Assembly: GCF_018413605.1 (NCBI RefSeq)
Contig: NZ_JAHCDN010000001.1
Span: 620,001 to 684,000, forward strand
Reading direction: 5' to 3'
Length of the DNA stretch: 64,000 nucleotides
Origin: Variovorax sp. PCZ-1
GTDB lineage: Bacteria; Pseudomonadota; Gammaproteobacteria; Burkholderiales; Burkholderiaceae_C
The notes beneath the pieces were generated by a model. It ran no database searches. It was not told where the DNA came from and saw nothing but the letters and a program-made list of their open reading frames with translations. A program made the translations under genes and the position numbers. Shown piece after piece: positions 25,569 through 33,385 of the stretch (the stretch's first letter is position 1; each line of letters begins with the position of its first letter).

Positions 25569-26126
25569 TTGAAGGTCTTGAAGCTATCTGCCCAAGGGCT
25601 GCCACAGAGTTGGATCAGCCTAGAGCAAGCGGTGACTCACTATGCCGCCGAAGAGGTGCGCTGGGAGGTGGGCGAGCGCGTGGCGACGTTTCGCGGTGGG
25701 CATAACGCCATCACGGGCGAGCAAAGCATCATTCACATTTCTTCCATCGTCGGCACCAAGGGTGTGCCCGAGATCAACCCTTTCGATCTGCGCCCCGGTC
25801 TCACAAATAGCAAACTCTTCGTTCGCGATCGAAACATCTGCGCTTACTGCGGCAACCATTTCCATGAAGAAGATCTCACCCGAGAACACATCAATCCTTA
25901 TGCTTTAGGCGGTTTAGACAATTGGATGAACGTTGTGACTGCTTGCAAGAGCTGCAATCACCGTAAAGCTGCTCGCACACCAGAGCAAGCACGCATGCCT
26001 TTGCTTTACACGCCGTATGTGCCCAGTCTGTGGGAGGATTTCATTTTGCGCAACCGACGCATCTTGGCGGATCAGATGGAATTTCTGATGGCGCATTTGC
26101 CCAAGACTTCTCGGCTTTGTTGTTGA
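25569..26126 (+). CDS. HNH endonuclease family protein
   Basis: 185 residues, TTG start at 25569 with GGAGGTG about 6 bases upstream. The HNH core is visible at about 92-138: CAYCGNHFHEEDLTREHINP, GGLDNWMNVVTACKSCNHRK, with two CxxC zinc pairs (CAYC, CKSC), the catalytic H in REHI and the N in NWMN. Such stand-alone HNH proteins are widespread in Burkholderiales and their role is unclear (DNA repair or defence). It is divergent from ribF and lies just upstream of the polyproline peptide gene, with 156 bases between. It shows no obvious functional link to the peptide. Confidence 0.85.
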   Translation: MKVLKLSAQGLPQSWISLEQAVTHYAAEEVRWEVGERVATFRGGHNAITGEQSIIHISSIVGTKGVPEINPFDLRPGLTNSKLFVRDRNICAYCGNHFHEEDLTREHINPYALGGLDNWMNVVTACKSCNHRKAARTPEQARMPLLYTPYVPSLWEDFILRNRRILADQMEFLMAHLPKTSRLCC

Positions 26127-26156
26127 TCAAGACGCCAGATAGGCTTGAAAAGCATT

Positions 26157-26186
26157 TTGAGTGCTGAAGTAATATCGAGATACACT
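26157..26186 (+). promoter_or_regulatory. Candidate promoter of the polyproline peptide gene
   Basis: TTGAGT (26157-26162) and TACACT (26181-26186) with an 18-base spacer, about 100 bases before the start codon. The 26127-26282 gap is AT-rich and otherwise shows no gene. Weak consensus match, tentative. Confidence 0.3.
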
Positions 26187-26282
26187 TTATTACATGAGAA
26201 CTTTACACTTAAGCTACAATCGTTTACAGGGGGTTAAAGTTACTCCTTGTTACTTATAGCCATCTGTGTAAAGGAGCTTATT

Positions 26283-26474
26283 TTGAGACAACTTAGCCTT
26301 GATGAGATGATGGCGATAGCCGGTGGCGGTAGCCGTCGTCGTCGCTCAGGCGGTCGGTGCAGCCCTCCCCCTCCGCCCTGCAGCCCTCCTCCTAGCTGTG
26401 GAGGTGGTACTCCACCGCCGCCACCGCCTCCCCCCCCACCACCTCCGCCCCCACCGCCACCCCCACCGACCTGA
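26283..26474 (+). CDS. Double-glycine-leader precursor of a secreted polyproline peptide
   Basis: 63 residues from TTG 26283, which has AAGGAG about 7 bases upstream; an in-frame extension to 26247 lacks such a site. Residues 1-15, MRQLSLDEMMAIAGG, form a complete double-glycine leader: L(-12), S(-11), E(-8), M(-7), I(-4), G(-2), G(-1). Cleavage after G15 would release 48 residues: GSRRRRSGGRC, then P5-C-S-P3-S-C-GGG-T, then 19 prolines and a final Thr. It holds 27 Pro, 5 Arg and 3 Cys (26, 33, 39), and no acidic residue. All four proline codons are mixed in the 19-Pro tract. It converges on a C39-ABC/HlyD/TolC operon that fits as its processing exporter. Function unknown: microcin-like, adhesive or host-directed are all open. 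No immunity gene was recognised. Confidence 0.82.
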   Translation: MRQLSLDEMMAIAGGGSRRRRSGGRCSPPPPPCSPPPSCGGGTPPPPPPPPPPPPPPPPPPPT

Positions 26475-26493
26475 GTCACAGGTGGATAAAACG

Positions 26494-26515
26494 ACCTCTT
26501 TCGGGAGGTTTTTTT
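26494..26515. terminator. Terminator shared by the peptide gene and the export operon
   Basis: Stem ACCTC (26494-26498) / GAGGT (26505-26509), loop TTTCGG, followed by seven T on the plus strand. It ends the peptide transcript 20 bases after the stop and overlaps the stop codon of the minus-strand TolC-like gene (26514-26516). The opposite strand has only a short T-rich run after the stem. Confidence 0.8.
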
Positions 26516-28010
26516 ATGGGCGTTTGAAAAGCGTCGTGCTGATTGTGCCCAGCTGACCGCTGGCCAGACTGAGGCGTAGCTGGGCTTGCAGGAGATTAAG
26601 CTGCGCGCTGTTGTTCTGAAAGACGGCTTGGCTGTATGCGTTTTGGGCGTTAAGCAGCTCCATCATGGCACCGATACCGGCTTTGTAGCGCCCAAGAGCG
26701 ACTTCTTGCATTTGGCGGGCTGCGTCTAAGAAAATTTGGCTGGCTTGCAGGCTTTGCTTTTCGGTTTGCCATTGCAGCAAAGCACGCCACAGATCGTTTT
26801 CAAGCTCACCTTGCTGGGTCTCAAGCTGTGCTTTGCGTTGGTTGATCTGCGCACTGATTTGCGCTTCTCGCGCTGCCGTAGCGCGGCCTTCTAGCAAAGG
26901 GATGTTGGCCTGAATACCTACATTGAGTGCACGATCCGTCTCGCGCCCCGAGGTGCCCCCTAGGCCGCGCGTGAGCGAGGCCGAGCTACTCAGGCTGACG
27001 CTACCCCGACTCTCAGCTTGTACGGCATCCCTGCGGGCGAGAAGATTGTCAATATCAGCACGCAAGCTGCGCAAGCGCGGGTGATCTTGCGTGAGATCGG
27101 CCATCCAAGCCGCCCATTGTTCTGGTGACTCATCGGTTGCTGGTATCGTGGGCAAATCCTCCAAAAGTGAGGCCAATTGCAGTGGTTGACGCACGGGCCA
27201 ACCCAAAGCCACAGCCAAGTTGCCTCGGATGACTTGCCATTGGCCCTGTGCTTTGAGCAGTTCCAGTTTGGTTTGAGCTAATGCCGTTTGAGCTTGTAGT
27301 TTCTCAGACAAGCTGCCCGCACCCGCAGCATGGCGGCCTTGCGCAATCTCGGCGCTTTGCTGGGCAGTTCGTACCGCTTCTTGCAAACTTTGTAGGCGCA
27401 GGTTGGCTGTTTGAGCCTCAATGTACAAACGCAGGCCTTCACCGATTTGAACAAGTGTTGCATTGGATTGAGCTGCTATGGCTGCTTGCACCGTGCTGCG
27501 TGCTGCACGCACCTGTGCTTGTTGTGCGCCAAAATCAAAGAGCACCCAGCTCAGTGCTAAACCTGCACTGGCGCTGCGTGCACGGGTGGGCCCCAGCAAG
27601 GTGGTTGCGGGCGATTGTGAGGTATTAGCCTCAAGCGTGGCGCTCATCCTCGCGCGCTGGGCCAACTCAGCCAATGTGAGGTTAGCCTGCTGCTCGGCAA
27701 TGCCAGCGACGGCCTGACGCAGACTAGGACTCTGGCAGAGCATACGATCCAGTACATCCGCTAAGCTCAGGGCTTGCTGAGCAGCGATGGCTCTGGGATG
27801 GCAAGACGATGCGTCGGGTAGTGACAAGGGCTGAGCGGCGACACGCTGCGCGACCGTATTTCCTTCTGATGCGCCGAGGCTACTCAATTGCGCGCTCATG
27901 CGCAATTCAAGTATCTCCGCTTGTGCCGCAGCATGGATAGGCAAATAAGCAAGAAAGATGAGAATCGCTACACGACTTGCAGCTTGGGGCAAAGGCGATC
28001 GCAGTGTCAT
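26514..28010 (-). CDS. TolC-like outer-membrane channel of the export operon
   Basis: 498 residues. Signal peptide (about 1-30, AAAQAE). Two OEP/TolC repeats of long amphipathic helices: LADVLDRMLCQSPSLRQAV and later ALQWQTEKQSLQASQIFLDA, and the typical QVALGRYKAGIGAMMELLNAQ-type end seen here as EVALGRYKAGIGAMMELLNA. It would form the trimeric outer-membrane duct of a type I system. Its ATG overlaps the stop of the ABC gene (ATGA), so the two are coupled. Last gene of the operon, ending tail-to-tail against the polyproline peptide gene. Confidence 0.9.
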   Translation of the reverse strand: MTLRSPLPQAASRVAILIFLAYLPIHAAAQAEILELRMSAQLSSLGASEGNTVAQRVAAQPLSLPDASSCHPRAIAAQQALSLADVLDRMLCQSPSLRQAVAGIAEQQANLTLAELAQRARMSATLEANTSQSPATTLLGPTRARSASAGLALSWVLFDFGAQQAQVRAARSTVQAAIAAQSNATLVQIGEGLRLYIEAQTANLRLQSLQEAVRTAQQSAEIAQGRHAAGAGSLSEKLQAQTALAQTKLELLKAQGQWQVIRGNLAVALGWPVRQPLQLASLLEDLPTIPATDESPEQWAAWMADLTQDHPRLRSLRADIDNLLARRDAVQAESRGSVSLSSSASLTRGLGGTSGRETDRALNVGIQANIPLLEGRATAAREAQISAQINQRKAQLETQQGELENDLWRALLQWQTEKQSLQASQIFLDAARQMQEVALGRYKAGIGAMMELLNAQNAYSQAVFQNNSAQLNLLQAQLRLSLASGQLGTISTTLFKRP

Positions 28011-30148
28011 GGGTTTTGCAGCTGAGCCAGATAGGCGGCGCTTGGACCATCAAAAACAACTTGACCTGCATCAATGGCCACGACGCGCTGCATGGCGGCG
28101 ATGGTTTGCGGGCGATGCGCGACCACAATGCGTGTGATCTGCATTTGCACTAAGTTGGCATTGACCTGTGCTTCACGGCGCACGTCCAGATGGCTCGTTG
28201 CTTCATCCAAAATCAAAAATTGGGGTTGTTTGTACAAAGCACGCGCCAACAAGACACGCTGCTTTTGCCCACCTGAGAGCACAGTGCCCATATCGCCCAC
28301 CAGCGTCTGGTAGCCCATCGGCATGGCTTCGATATCCTCTGCGACGGCGGCTAAGTGTGCGCAATGCTCGATACGCTCTGCGTCAGGCTGTGCATCAAAA
28401 AAGCAGATGTTATCGGCCAACGAGCCCATAAACAATGTGTCGTCTTGCATCACCGTACCCACTTGCTTGCGCCAGCGATCCAGGCCAATCTGCTCGAGAG
28501 ATTTACCACCTAGGCTTAACTGTCCATCGCTTGGCTGCAAAGCACCCAGTAGTAAATGCACCAGCGTCGTTTTGCCGCAGCCGGATTCACCCACAATAGC
28601 GACTGACTCGCCCGCCGTAATACGCAGGTTCAGGCCATCCAGAACCCAAGGCTCCTGATCGGCATAGCGAAAGCGCAGGCCTTGAAGCACCAAATCACCT
28701 GAGAGCCCAGTAGGCTCTCGCTCAAGGGTGGTCTGTGTGGGCTCGGCAGGTGTGAGAGCGATATCGCCCAAGCGTTGCGCATAAAGCCGCAACATTTTGA
28801 AGTCAATGGCCTTGCCAATCAAATCTTGCATGCGCTGCTCGAATTGGCCGCGATAGGCGAGAAATGCCAACAGCATGCCGATGCTCAAGGCATTGGCAAG
28901 CACTTGCTGAGCGCCTAACCAGAGAATAGCCAAGATCGACAAGCCGGCCAAGGTGTTGGCAACCAAGCGCATCACGATGCTCAGGCGCTGCAGTTGCAAG
29001 TTTGCATTGGTTTGCGCTACCAGCAGACTTTGCCAAGCGCCATGGCGCTGCGCTTGTCTGCCAAACAGCTTCAGTGCACGAATACCGCGAATACTTTCTA
29101 GCGTGTGCGTGGAGAGATTGGCTGAGCGCAAAATTTGCTCTTCGGTGGCTGCATACATCGGTGCATAAAGCAGCCAGCGCAGCAAAGCATACAAAATCAC
29201 ACCAAGCAAAGCGACAGCTGTCAGCAAGGGGCTGTAGATGAACATCAGCAGCAAGGAAAGCAACACCAGCAAACCATCAAATACAGCCTCAACAAAGGTG
29301 GCGGTTAGTGTGCGTTGAATATCATCGATAGCTTGGCTGCGAGAGATGATGTCACCCAAATGGCGCTTTTGGAAGTAAGCGATCGGCAAACGCAGCAAAT
29401 GTGCCATGACGTTGGAATGCCATTGCACGCGAATACTGGTGTTGATGCCCAACAACAACCAAGCTCGCAGCAAGCCAATGAGTTGCTGTAAGGCCAGCAC
29501 GATCAGGAATCCAAAGGCGAGCGTGGCCAGCAGATCGGTATCGCGCGAAACCAAGACGTGGTCCGTGATCCACTGCAAAAATAAGGGGCTGACCAGGGCA
29601 AAAATCTCCAGCGCCAGAGACAGTAGCAAGATATTGGTCAAAGCCGGTAGCAGACCACGTACCTGGCCAATCAGACCTCGCAGCGTGATCGGCGTCTTCT
29701 CTTCGCGTGGCGCAAAACCTGGGTTGGGCCATAGCTCCAAAGCCACACCTGTAAAAGCCTTGGAGACTTCCGCCATGCTCAGGCTGCGTTCTCCCACAGC
29801 AGGGTCAAGCACGACGACGCGCTGCCCCTGTACGGCTTTGAGCACCACAAAATGATTGAGCTCCCAGTGCAAGATAGCAGGTAGGCGCAGCTGATTCAAC
29901 TCCTCCAGCTCCAGTCGTACAGCGCGTTGACCGAGCTTTTCTTGTGCGGCCAGTTCGGCCAATGTGGCCAGATTCATGCCCTTCAGTGAGAGCGAATAGC
30001 GCCGGCGTAGCGTGGAGACGTCGGTCATCACGCCGTGATAGCCTAAGACCATGCCCAGGCAGGCCAAGCCGCATTCAGCCCCCTCGCTCTGCAGCAACAG
30101 TGGTAGCTTAGCTCGCCCAGACAGGGAAATGGCACTGGTCCAGCTCAT
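28007..30148 (-). CDS. Peptidase-containing (C39) ABC transporter, colicin-V/CvaB type
   Basis: 713 residues from ATG 30148 (ATGA overlap with the HlyD gene stop). Residues 1-~135 are an active-looking C39 peptidase: Q20, C26 in QSEGAECGLACLGM, H99 in LNHFVVLK, D115 in VVVLDPAVG. Then six membrane helices (about 155-440) and an ATPase domain with Walker A VGESGCGKTTLVHLLLG, the signature LSGGQKQRVLLARAL and Walker B FLILDEATSHLD. Such proteins cleave double-glycine leaders while exporting the peptide across the inner membrane. Closest in style to CvaB-type microcin exporters. The neighbouring polyproline precursor carries a matching leader. Confidence 0.95.
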   Translation of the reverse strand: MSWTSAISLSGRAKLPLLLQSEGAECGLACLGMVLGYHGVMTDVSTLRRRYSLSLKGMNLATLAELAAQEKLGQRAVRLELEELNQLRLPAILHWELNHFVVLKAVQGQRVVVLDPAVGERSLSMAEVSKAFTGVALELWPNPGFAPREEKTPITLRGLIGQVRGLLPALTNILLLSLALEIFALVSPLFLQWITDHVLVSRDTDLLATLAFGFLIVLALQQLIGLLRAWLLLGINTSIRVQWHSNVMAHLLRLPIAYFQKRHLGDIISRSQAIDDIQRTLTATFVEAVFDGLLVLLSLLLMFIYSPLLTAVALLGVILYALLRWLLYAPMYAATEEQILRSANLSTHTLESIRGIRALKLFGRQAQRHGAWQSLLVAQTNANLQLQRLSIVMRLVANTLAGLSILAILWLGAQQVLANALSIGMLLAFLAYRGQFEQRMQDLIGKAIDFKMLRLYAQRLGDIALTPAEPTQTTLEREPTGLSGDLVLQGLRFRYADQEPWVLDGLNLRITAGESVAIVGESGCGKTTLVHLLLGALQPSDGQLSLGGKSLEQIGLDRWRKQVGTVMQDDTLFMGSLADNICFFDAQPDAERIEHCAHLAAVAEDIEAMPMGYQTLVGDMGTVLSGGQKQRVLLARALYKQPQFLILDEATSHLDVRREAQVNANLVQMQITRIVVAHRPQTIAAMQRVVAIDAGQVVFDGPSAAYLAQLQNP

Positions 30149-31488
30149 CGTGCGATCTTCCCTGTCATGCTGTAGAGCGGCTCCAGCATCCACTCCCAGA
30201 GTTTGCGCTTTTCTTGCAACATGTCCGCTTCCAAGCGCAGACCGGCCTGCAATGCGCGCGGCTGGCCATACAAGGCGATGCTTTGATTTTTAAGGCTGAC
30301 CGTGATGGAATACACCGGCTCAGCTTGAGCCAGCTCAGGCAGCTGAAAGCCAGCCAGATCCTGGGCTGATGTGGGCACGCTGGAGATGCTAGTGACAACA
30401 CCAGCGTGCTGGCCAAATTTTTGGTAGGGGTAGGCTTGGTAGCGCAGTAAAACGGCATCGCCCTTGCGCACAAAGCCCATATGACGGCTCGGAACATACA
30501 AGCGCGCCTCCAGCTGAGCCTGCGCTGGTACGATACTGGCCAAAGCCTTGCCGGCATCCACATACTGCCCAGGCTCGGCAGTGAGCAGACTGGCTTGGCC
30601 TTCTTGTGGTGCTGTGATAAGCACTTGACGGCGCGACTCTACCTCGGCCAATTCTTGGCTACCGCTGGCAATGCTGCGTTGCAGTTGCGCATTGAGCGCT
30701 GCCAAGCGGTTGTCCAAACCCTGCAGCTCACGACTGGTGTTGGCTTGTTCACGTTGATTGCTGATCAAGTCACGCTGCAAGGCCTGCAGGCGTGATTGCT
30801 GCTCTGACTGATCCAGCTCCTTTTGCGTCAGTTGCTCGCGAGCAATGTAGTCTTTATCGGCCAAGCCTTGGTAGCGTTTTCGTGTGTCTTCGGCCACACT
30901 CAGACGCGAGCGCTGTTGCTCGATCTGTTTCTCAATCAACTGAGCCTCGCTCTGCAAAGTGCTGGCGCGGCGCTGTAGATAGCTGCGCTCTTGAGCATTC
31001 AAGGCTTGATTGCGAGCCATGTCATCAGCCAAAGATTTTTGTCGTTGTTGAATTTGCTCGCCAATTTGCTGCAGCGTACCGCCTGATGCATTGGTATTGT
31101 TCGCATTAGCTGGCGTGGAGCGTGTTGCGAAGCGCTCGCTGCTGAGTACAAACAACACATCGCCAGACTTGACGATCTGCCCTTCGCTGACTTTGCGCTC
31201 CAGCACCACACCAGCTTGCGGTGTGGTGACACGCATCACACCTGCACTGGGGAGCAACTGACCACTCACCGTGGCATGGCGGGTGTAGTTGCCAAAATAC
31301 AGAAGTGCAAGAATGGCAACCCCAAGCAACGCACAAACCAAAGATAACCAGAAGGTGGACCAGCGTGGCACGAGCAACACATGCCCAACAAGCTTGGTGC
31401 GCTGAGCATCCAAGGCTTCAGGGCGAATAAGTGGAGACGCGGGTGCAGATTTGGCAGAGTTCAAGGCACAGAGAGGGCTAGAGCCCAA
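30145..31488 (-). CDS. HlyD/CvaA-type periplasmic adaptor
   Basis: 447 residues. Short cytoplasmic N-terminus with LIRPEALDAQRTKLVGHVLL, one membrane helix (about 45-67), a lipoyl/barrel-sandwich half (GVVLERKVSEGQIVKSGDVL), a long coiled-coil hairpin (about 140-300, rich in Gln/Glu/Arg heptads), the second lipoyl half and a beta-barrel (SRHMGFVRKGDAVLLRYQAY). It bridges the C39 ABC transporter and the TolC-like channel. Its first 11 bases overlap the end of the DUF11 gene, and its stop overlaps the ABC start, so all are probably on one transcript. Confidence 0.93.
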   Translation of the reverse strand: MGSSPLCALNSAKSAPASPLIRPEALDAQRTKLVGHVLLVPRWSTFWLSLVCALLGVAILALLYFGNYTRHATVSGQLLPSAGVMRVTTPQAGVVLERKVSEGQIVKSGDVLFVLSSERFATRSTPANANNTNASGGTLQQIGEQIQQRQKSLADDMARNQALNAQERSYLQRRASTLQSEAQLIEKQIEQQRSRLSVAEDTRKRYQGLADKDYIAREQLTQKELDQSEQQSRLQALQRDLISNQREQANTSRELQGLDNRLAALNAQLQRSIASGSQELAEVESRRQVLITAPQEGQASLLTAEPGQYVDAGKALASIVPAQAQLEARLYVPSRHMGFVRKGDAVLLRYQAYPYQKFGQHAGVVTSISSVPTSAQDLAGFQLPELAQAEPVYSITVSLKNQSIALYGQPRALQAGLRLEADMLQEKRKLWEWMLEPLYSMTGKIAR

Positions 31489-33037
31489 TGGCAGTCACGC
31501 GACATCGTACCTGAAAAGTAACACTGGTATTGGCTGGGAATGTGGGGATCGTGGTGGTACTAGGAGCCAGCAGGTTCGCCGGCGTGCCGGGGCAGGTTGC
31601 CGTACCAGTGGGCGTACAGCTCAGCACGGTGCAACTGGCCAAACCGGCAGAAGGTACATCCTGAATCACAGCATTGTTGGCACCACCCGGCCCAGAATTG
31701 GTGAAGGTAACCGTGTAAACCAATGTGCCCCCGGCTACTGTGGTCGTGATGCCATCGGTCTTAGTCACTGACAAATTAGCAGCAGGCTGCACGGTCGCCG
31801 TGACTGTTGAAATGGTTGCTGTTGGCGTCAAGACCGTCAGCAGACTGCTCACTGTGCCGTTTGCCACATTAGTCAGTGTTCCTGTAAACGTGGAAGACAG
31901 CACTGCAGTAATGGTGTAGCGTACCGTGCCATTGATGGACAATGAAGCTGTGGTGTTGACGTTGCCCGTACCACTGGTTGCACCGCATGCAGTCGTTACA
32001 GCAGTTGTAGTCAATCCTGCATTCAAAACACCGCATACCCAAGTCACTGTTTGGTATGCTGAAGGCAAGGTGTCAATCACGCTGACATTGCCTGCAACAG
32101 CGGGGCCCGCATTTCTCACGTCGACTGTATAGATTACGGTTTGAGTGCCTTGGATTAAGCTAGTCGGAGTTTGGCTCTTGGACACCGAAATGCCAAGTGG
32201 AAAACCGCGCGACAGATCGGCAAATCGGGCGAAGTCCGTGGTGGTGAGTGTGTTAGCAACAAAAGTTGTGGGGTTGATGGAATACACGGCCGTTTGATTA
32301 AAACCAACCGAGCCAAGAAACTGTCCAGAGGGCGTTTCTGACAAGCCGTTGAAAGCTTGGGTAGAGGTAATGTTGCTGTTAGCAATGAAGCTGGCTGCCG
32401 TTGTGAAAGTACCAGGCACCGCCAATTGTGCAGCTGTTAAACGATACATTTGGTAGGCGCCTGTTGCCGTAGTAGGCGCGGTTGACTGGGCAACAATAGA
32501 CAAGTCGCCATTCGTCTGGCAAACAATATCACCCGAGCCATTACCCGGTACGTTGGACAAGGTGAGTGTGCGTCTCAAAGTTGCGTTAGCAGGGTTGATC
32601 TCATATATCTCTGCACCTGCGCCACCACCCGAACCGTTAGCCGCAATATAGAAACGGCCATCTGGGCAAAAAGTGGCGCGCAGGAAGGTATTGATTGCAG
32701 CTGGCGTACCCGCGCTACCCACTAAAACAGAGGCACCTGTGTTGGGGTTCCAAGTGACAATTCGAGGATTGGCTACGGCTCGCTCCACCAAATACACCAG
32801 GCCGTTGATAGGGCTAACGGCTAACGCAGCGGAATCGGTCACTGGTGCAAATGTATTCGCAACTGTGGGGGTCGATGCCAGACCTGTGGTCGGGTTGACA
32901 ATGAATACACGATCAAAAACGACGCCGCCGTTGTTGTTGCCCACGCCATAGACAATTTGCGCAGATACGAAATTCACTTGAAACAGCGAAGCCAAGATGA
33001 AGAGTCGAATAAAAAGAGTACAAAAATCTTTGAGCAT
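31478..33037 (-). CDS. Exported DUF11-repeat surface-type protein heading the export operon
   Basis: About 519 residues from ATG 33037 (a TTG at 33046 is also in frame). Signal peptide (about 1-29, ending VNFVSAQ). The first ~260 mature residues look like a beta-propeller or DUF6923-type domain (VFIVNPTTGLASTPTVANT and repeated NPTT/INPA turns). Two DUF11 domains follow (about 282-395 and 400-519) with the family signatures TVIYTVDVRNAGPAVAGNV and LVYTVTFTNSGPGGANNAV. Four cysteines near the C-terminus. No cell-wall or autotransporter anchor was seen. Composition is Thr/Ser/Asn-rich and AT-richer than neighbours. It overlaps the HlyD gene by 11 bases, so it may be a co-expressed partner of the secreted peptide. 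Confidence 0.82.
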   Translation of the reverse strand: MLKDFCTLFIRLFILASLFQVNFVSAQIVYGVGNNNGGVVFDRVFIVNPTTGLASTPTVANTFAPVTDSAALAVSPINGLVYLVERAVANPRIVTWNPNTGASVLVGSAGTPAAINTFLRATFCPDGRFYIAANGSGGGAGAEIYEINPANATLRRTLTLSNVPGNGSGDIVCQTNGDLSIVAQSTAPTTATGAYQMYRLTAAQLAVPGTFTTAASFIANSNITSTQAFNGLSETPSGQFLGSVGFNQTAVYSINPTTFVANTLTTTDFARFADLSRGFPLGISVSKSQTPTSLIQGTQTVIYTVDVRNAGPAVAGNVSVIDTLPSAYQTVTWVCGVLNAGLTTTAVTTACGATSGTGNVNTTASLSINGTVRYTITAVLSSTFTGTLTNVANGTVSSLLTVLTPTATISTVTATVQPAANLSVTKTDGITTTVAGGTLVYTVTFTNSGPGGANNAVIQDVPSAGLASCTVLSCTPTGTATCPGTPANLLAPSTTTIPTFPANTSVTFQVRCRVTAIGL

Positions 33038-33336
33038 ATTTGCCAAGAAATGAGTTAGGACGCTGCTTTCAGAACCAAAGTAGTTATTACTTACTAGTGT
33101 AGTCGAATAGTATTACAAACACATCCATTATTAATCATTAGCTTACAAATGCAGGATAACACGGTTCGGATCAGAAGAGGGCGCAGAGCCGTCGCGTTGC
33201 CTGAGTGTCATTTTTGTTACGAACGATCGCAGCAAAAATACCCCTTGTGACCGTTTTTTTTCGATGCTATTTCTAAGCTGGAATGGTTAGCAGCAGTCGG
33301 ATTATATTGGTGTGATAAATCTCTGCCGGAATTGAT

Positions 33337-33361
33337 GGGTCTGTGTTGATGACACAGACCC
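33337..33361. terminator. Strong hairpin in the gene-free stretch 33047-33385
   Basis: Perfect 10-bp stem GGGTCTGTGT / ACACAGACCC around TGATG. No T-run follows on either strand, so a Rho-dependent or processing role is possible. It lies just after the minus-strand lipoprotein gene ends. The rest of the 33047-33385 gap is AT-rich, presumably the promoter of the DUF11-export operon; no clear -10/-35 pair stood out. Confidence 0.55.
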
Positions 33362-33385
33362 TGCTCTAGGTAGATTTCGAATTAT

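Noticed and set aside
26240-26479. Minus-strand frame opposite the polyproline gene coding a poly-Gly stretch
   Set aside because: Its first 20-odd residues are just glycine from the complement of CCN codons; the plus strand has leader, ribosome-binding site and terminator.
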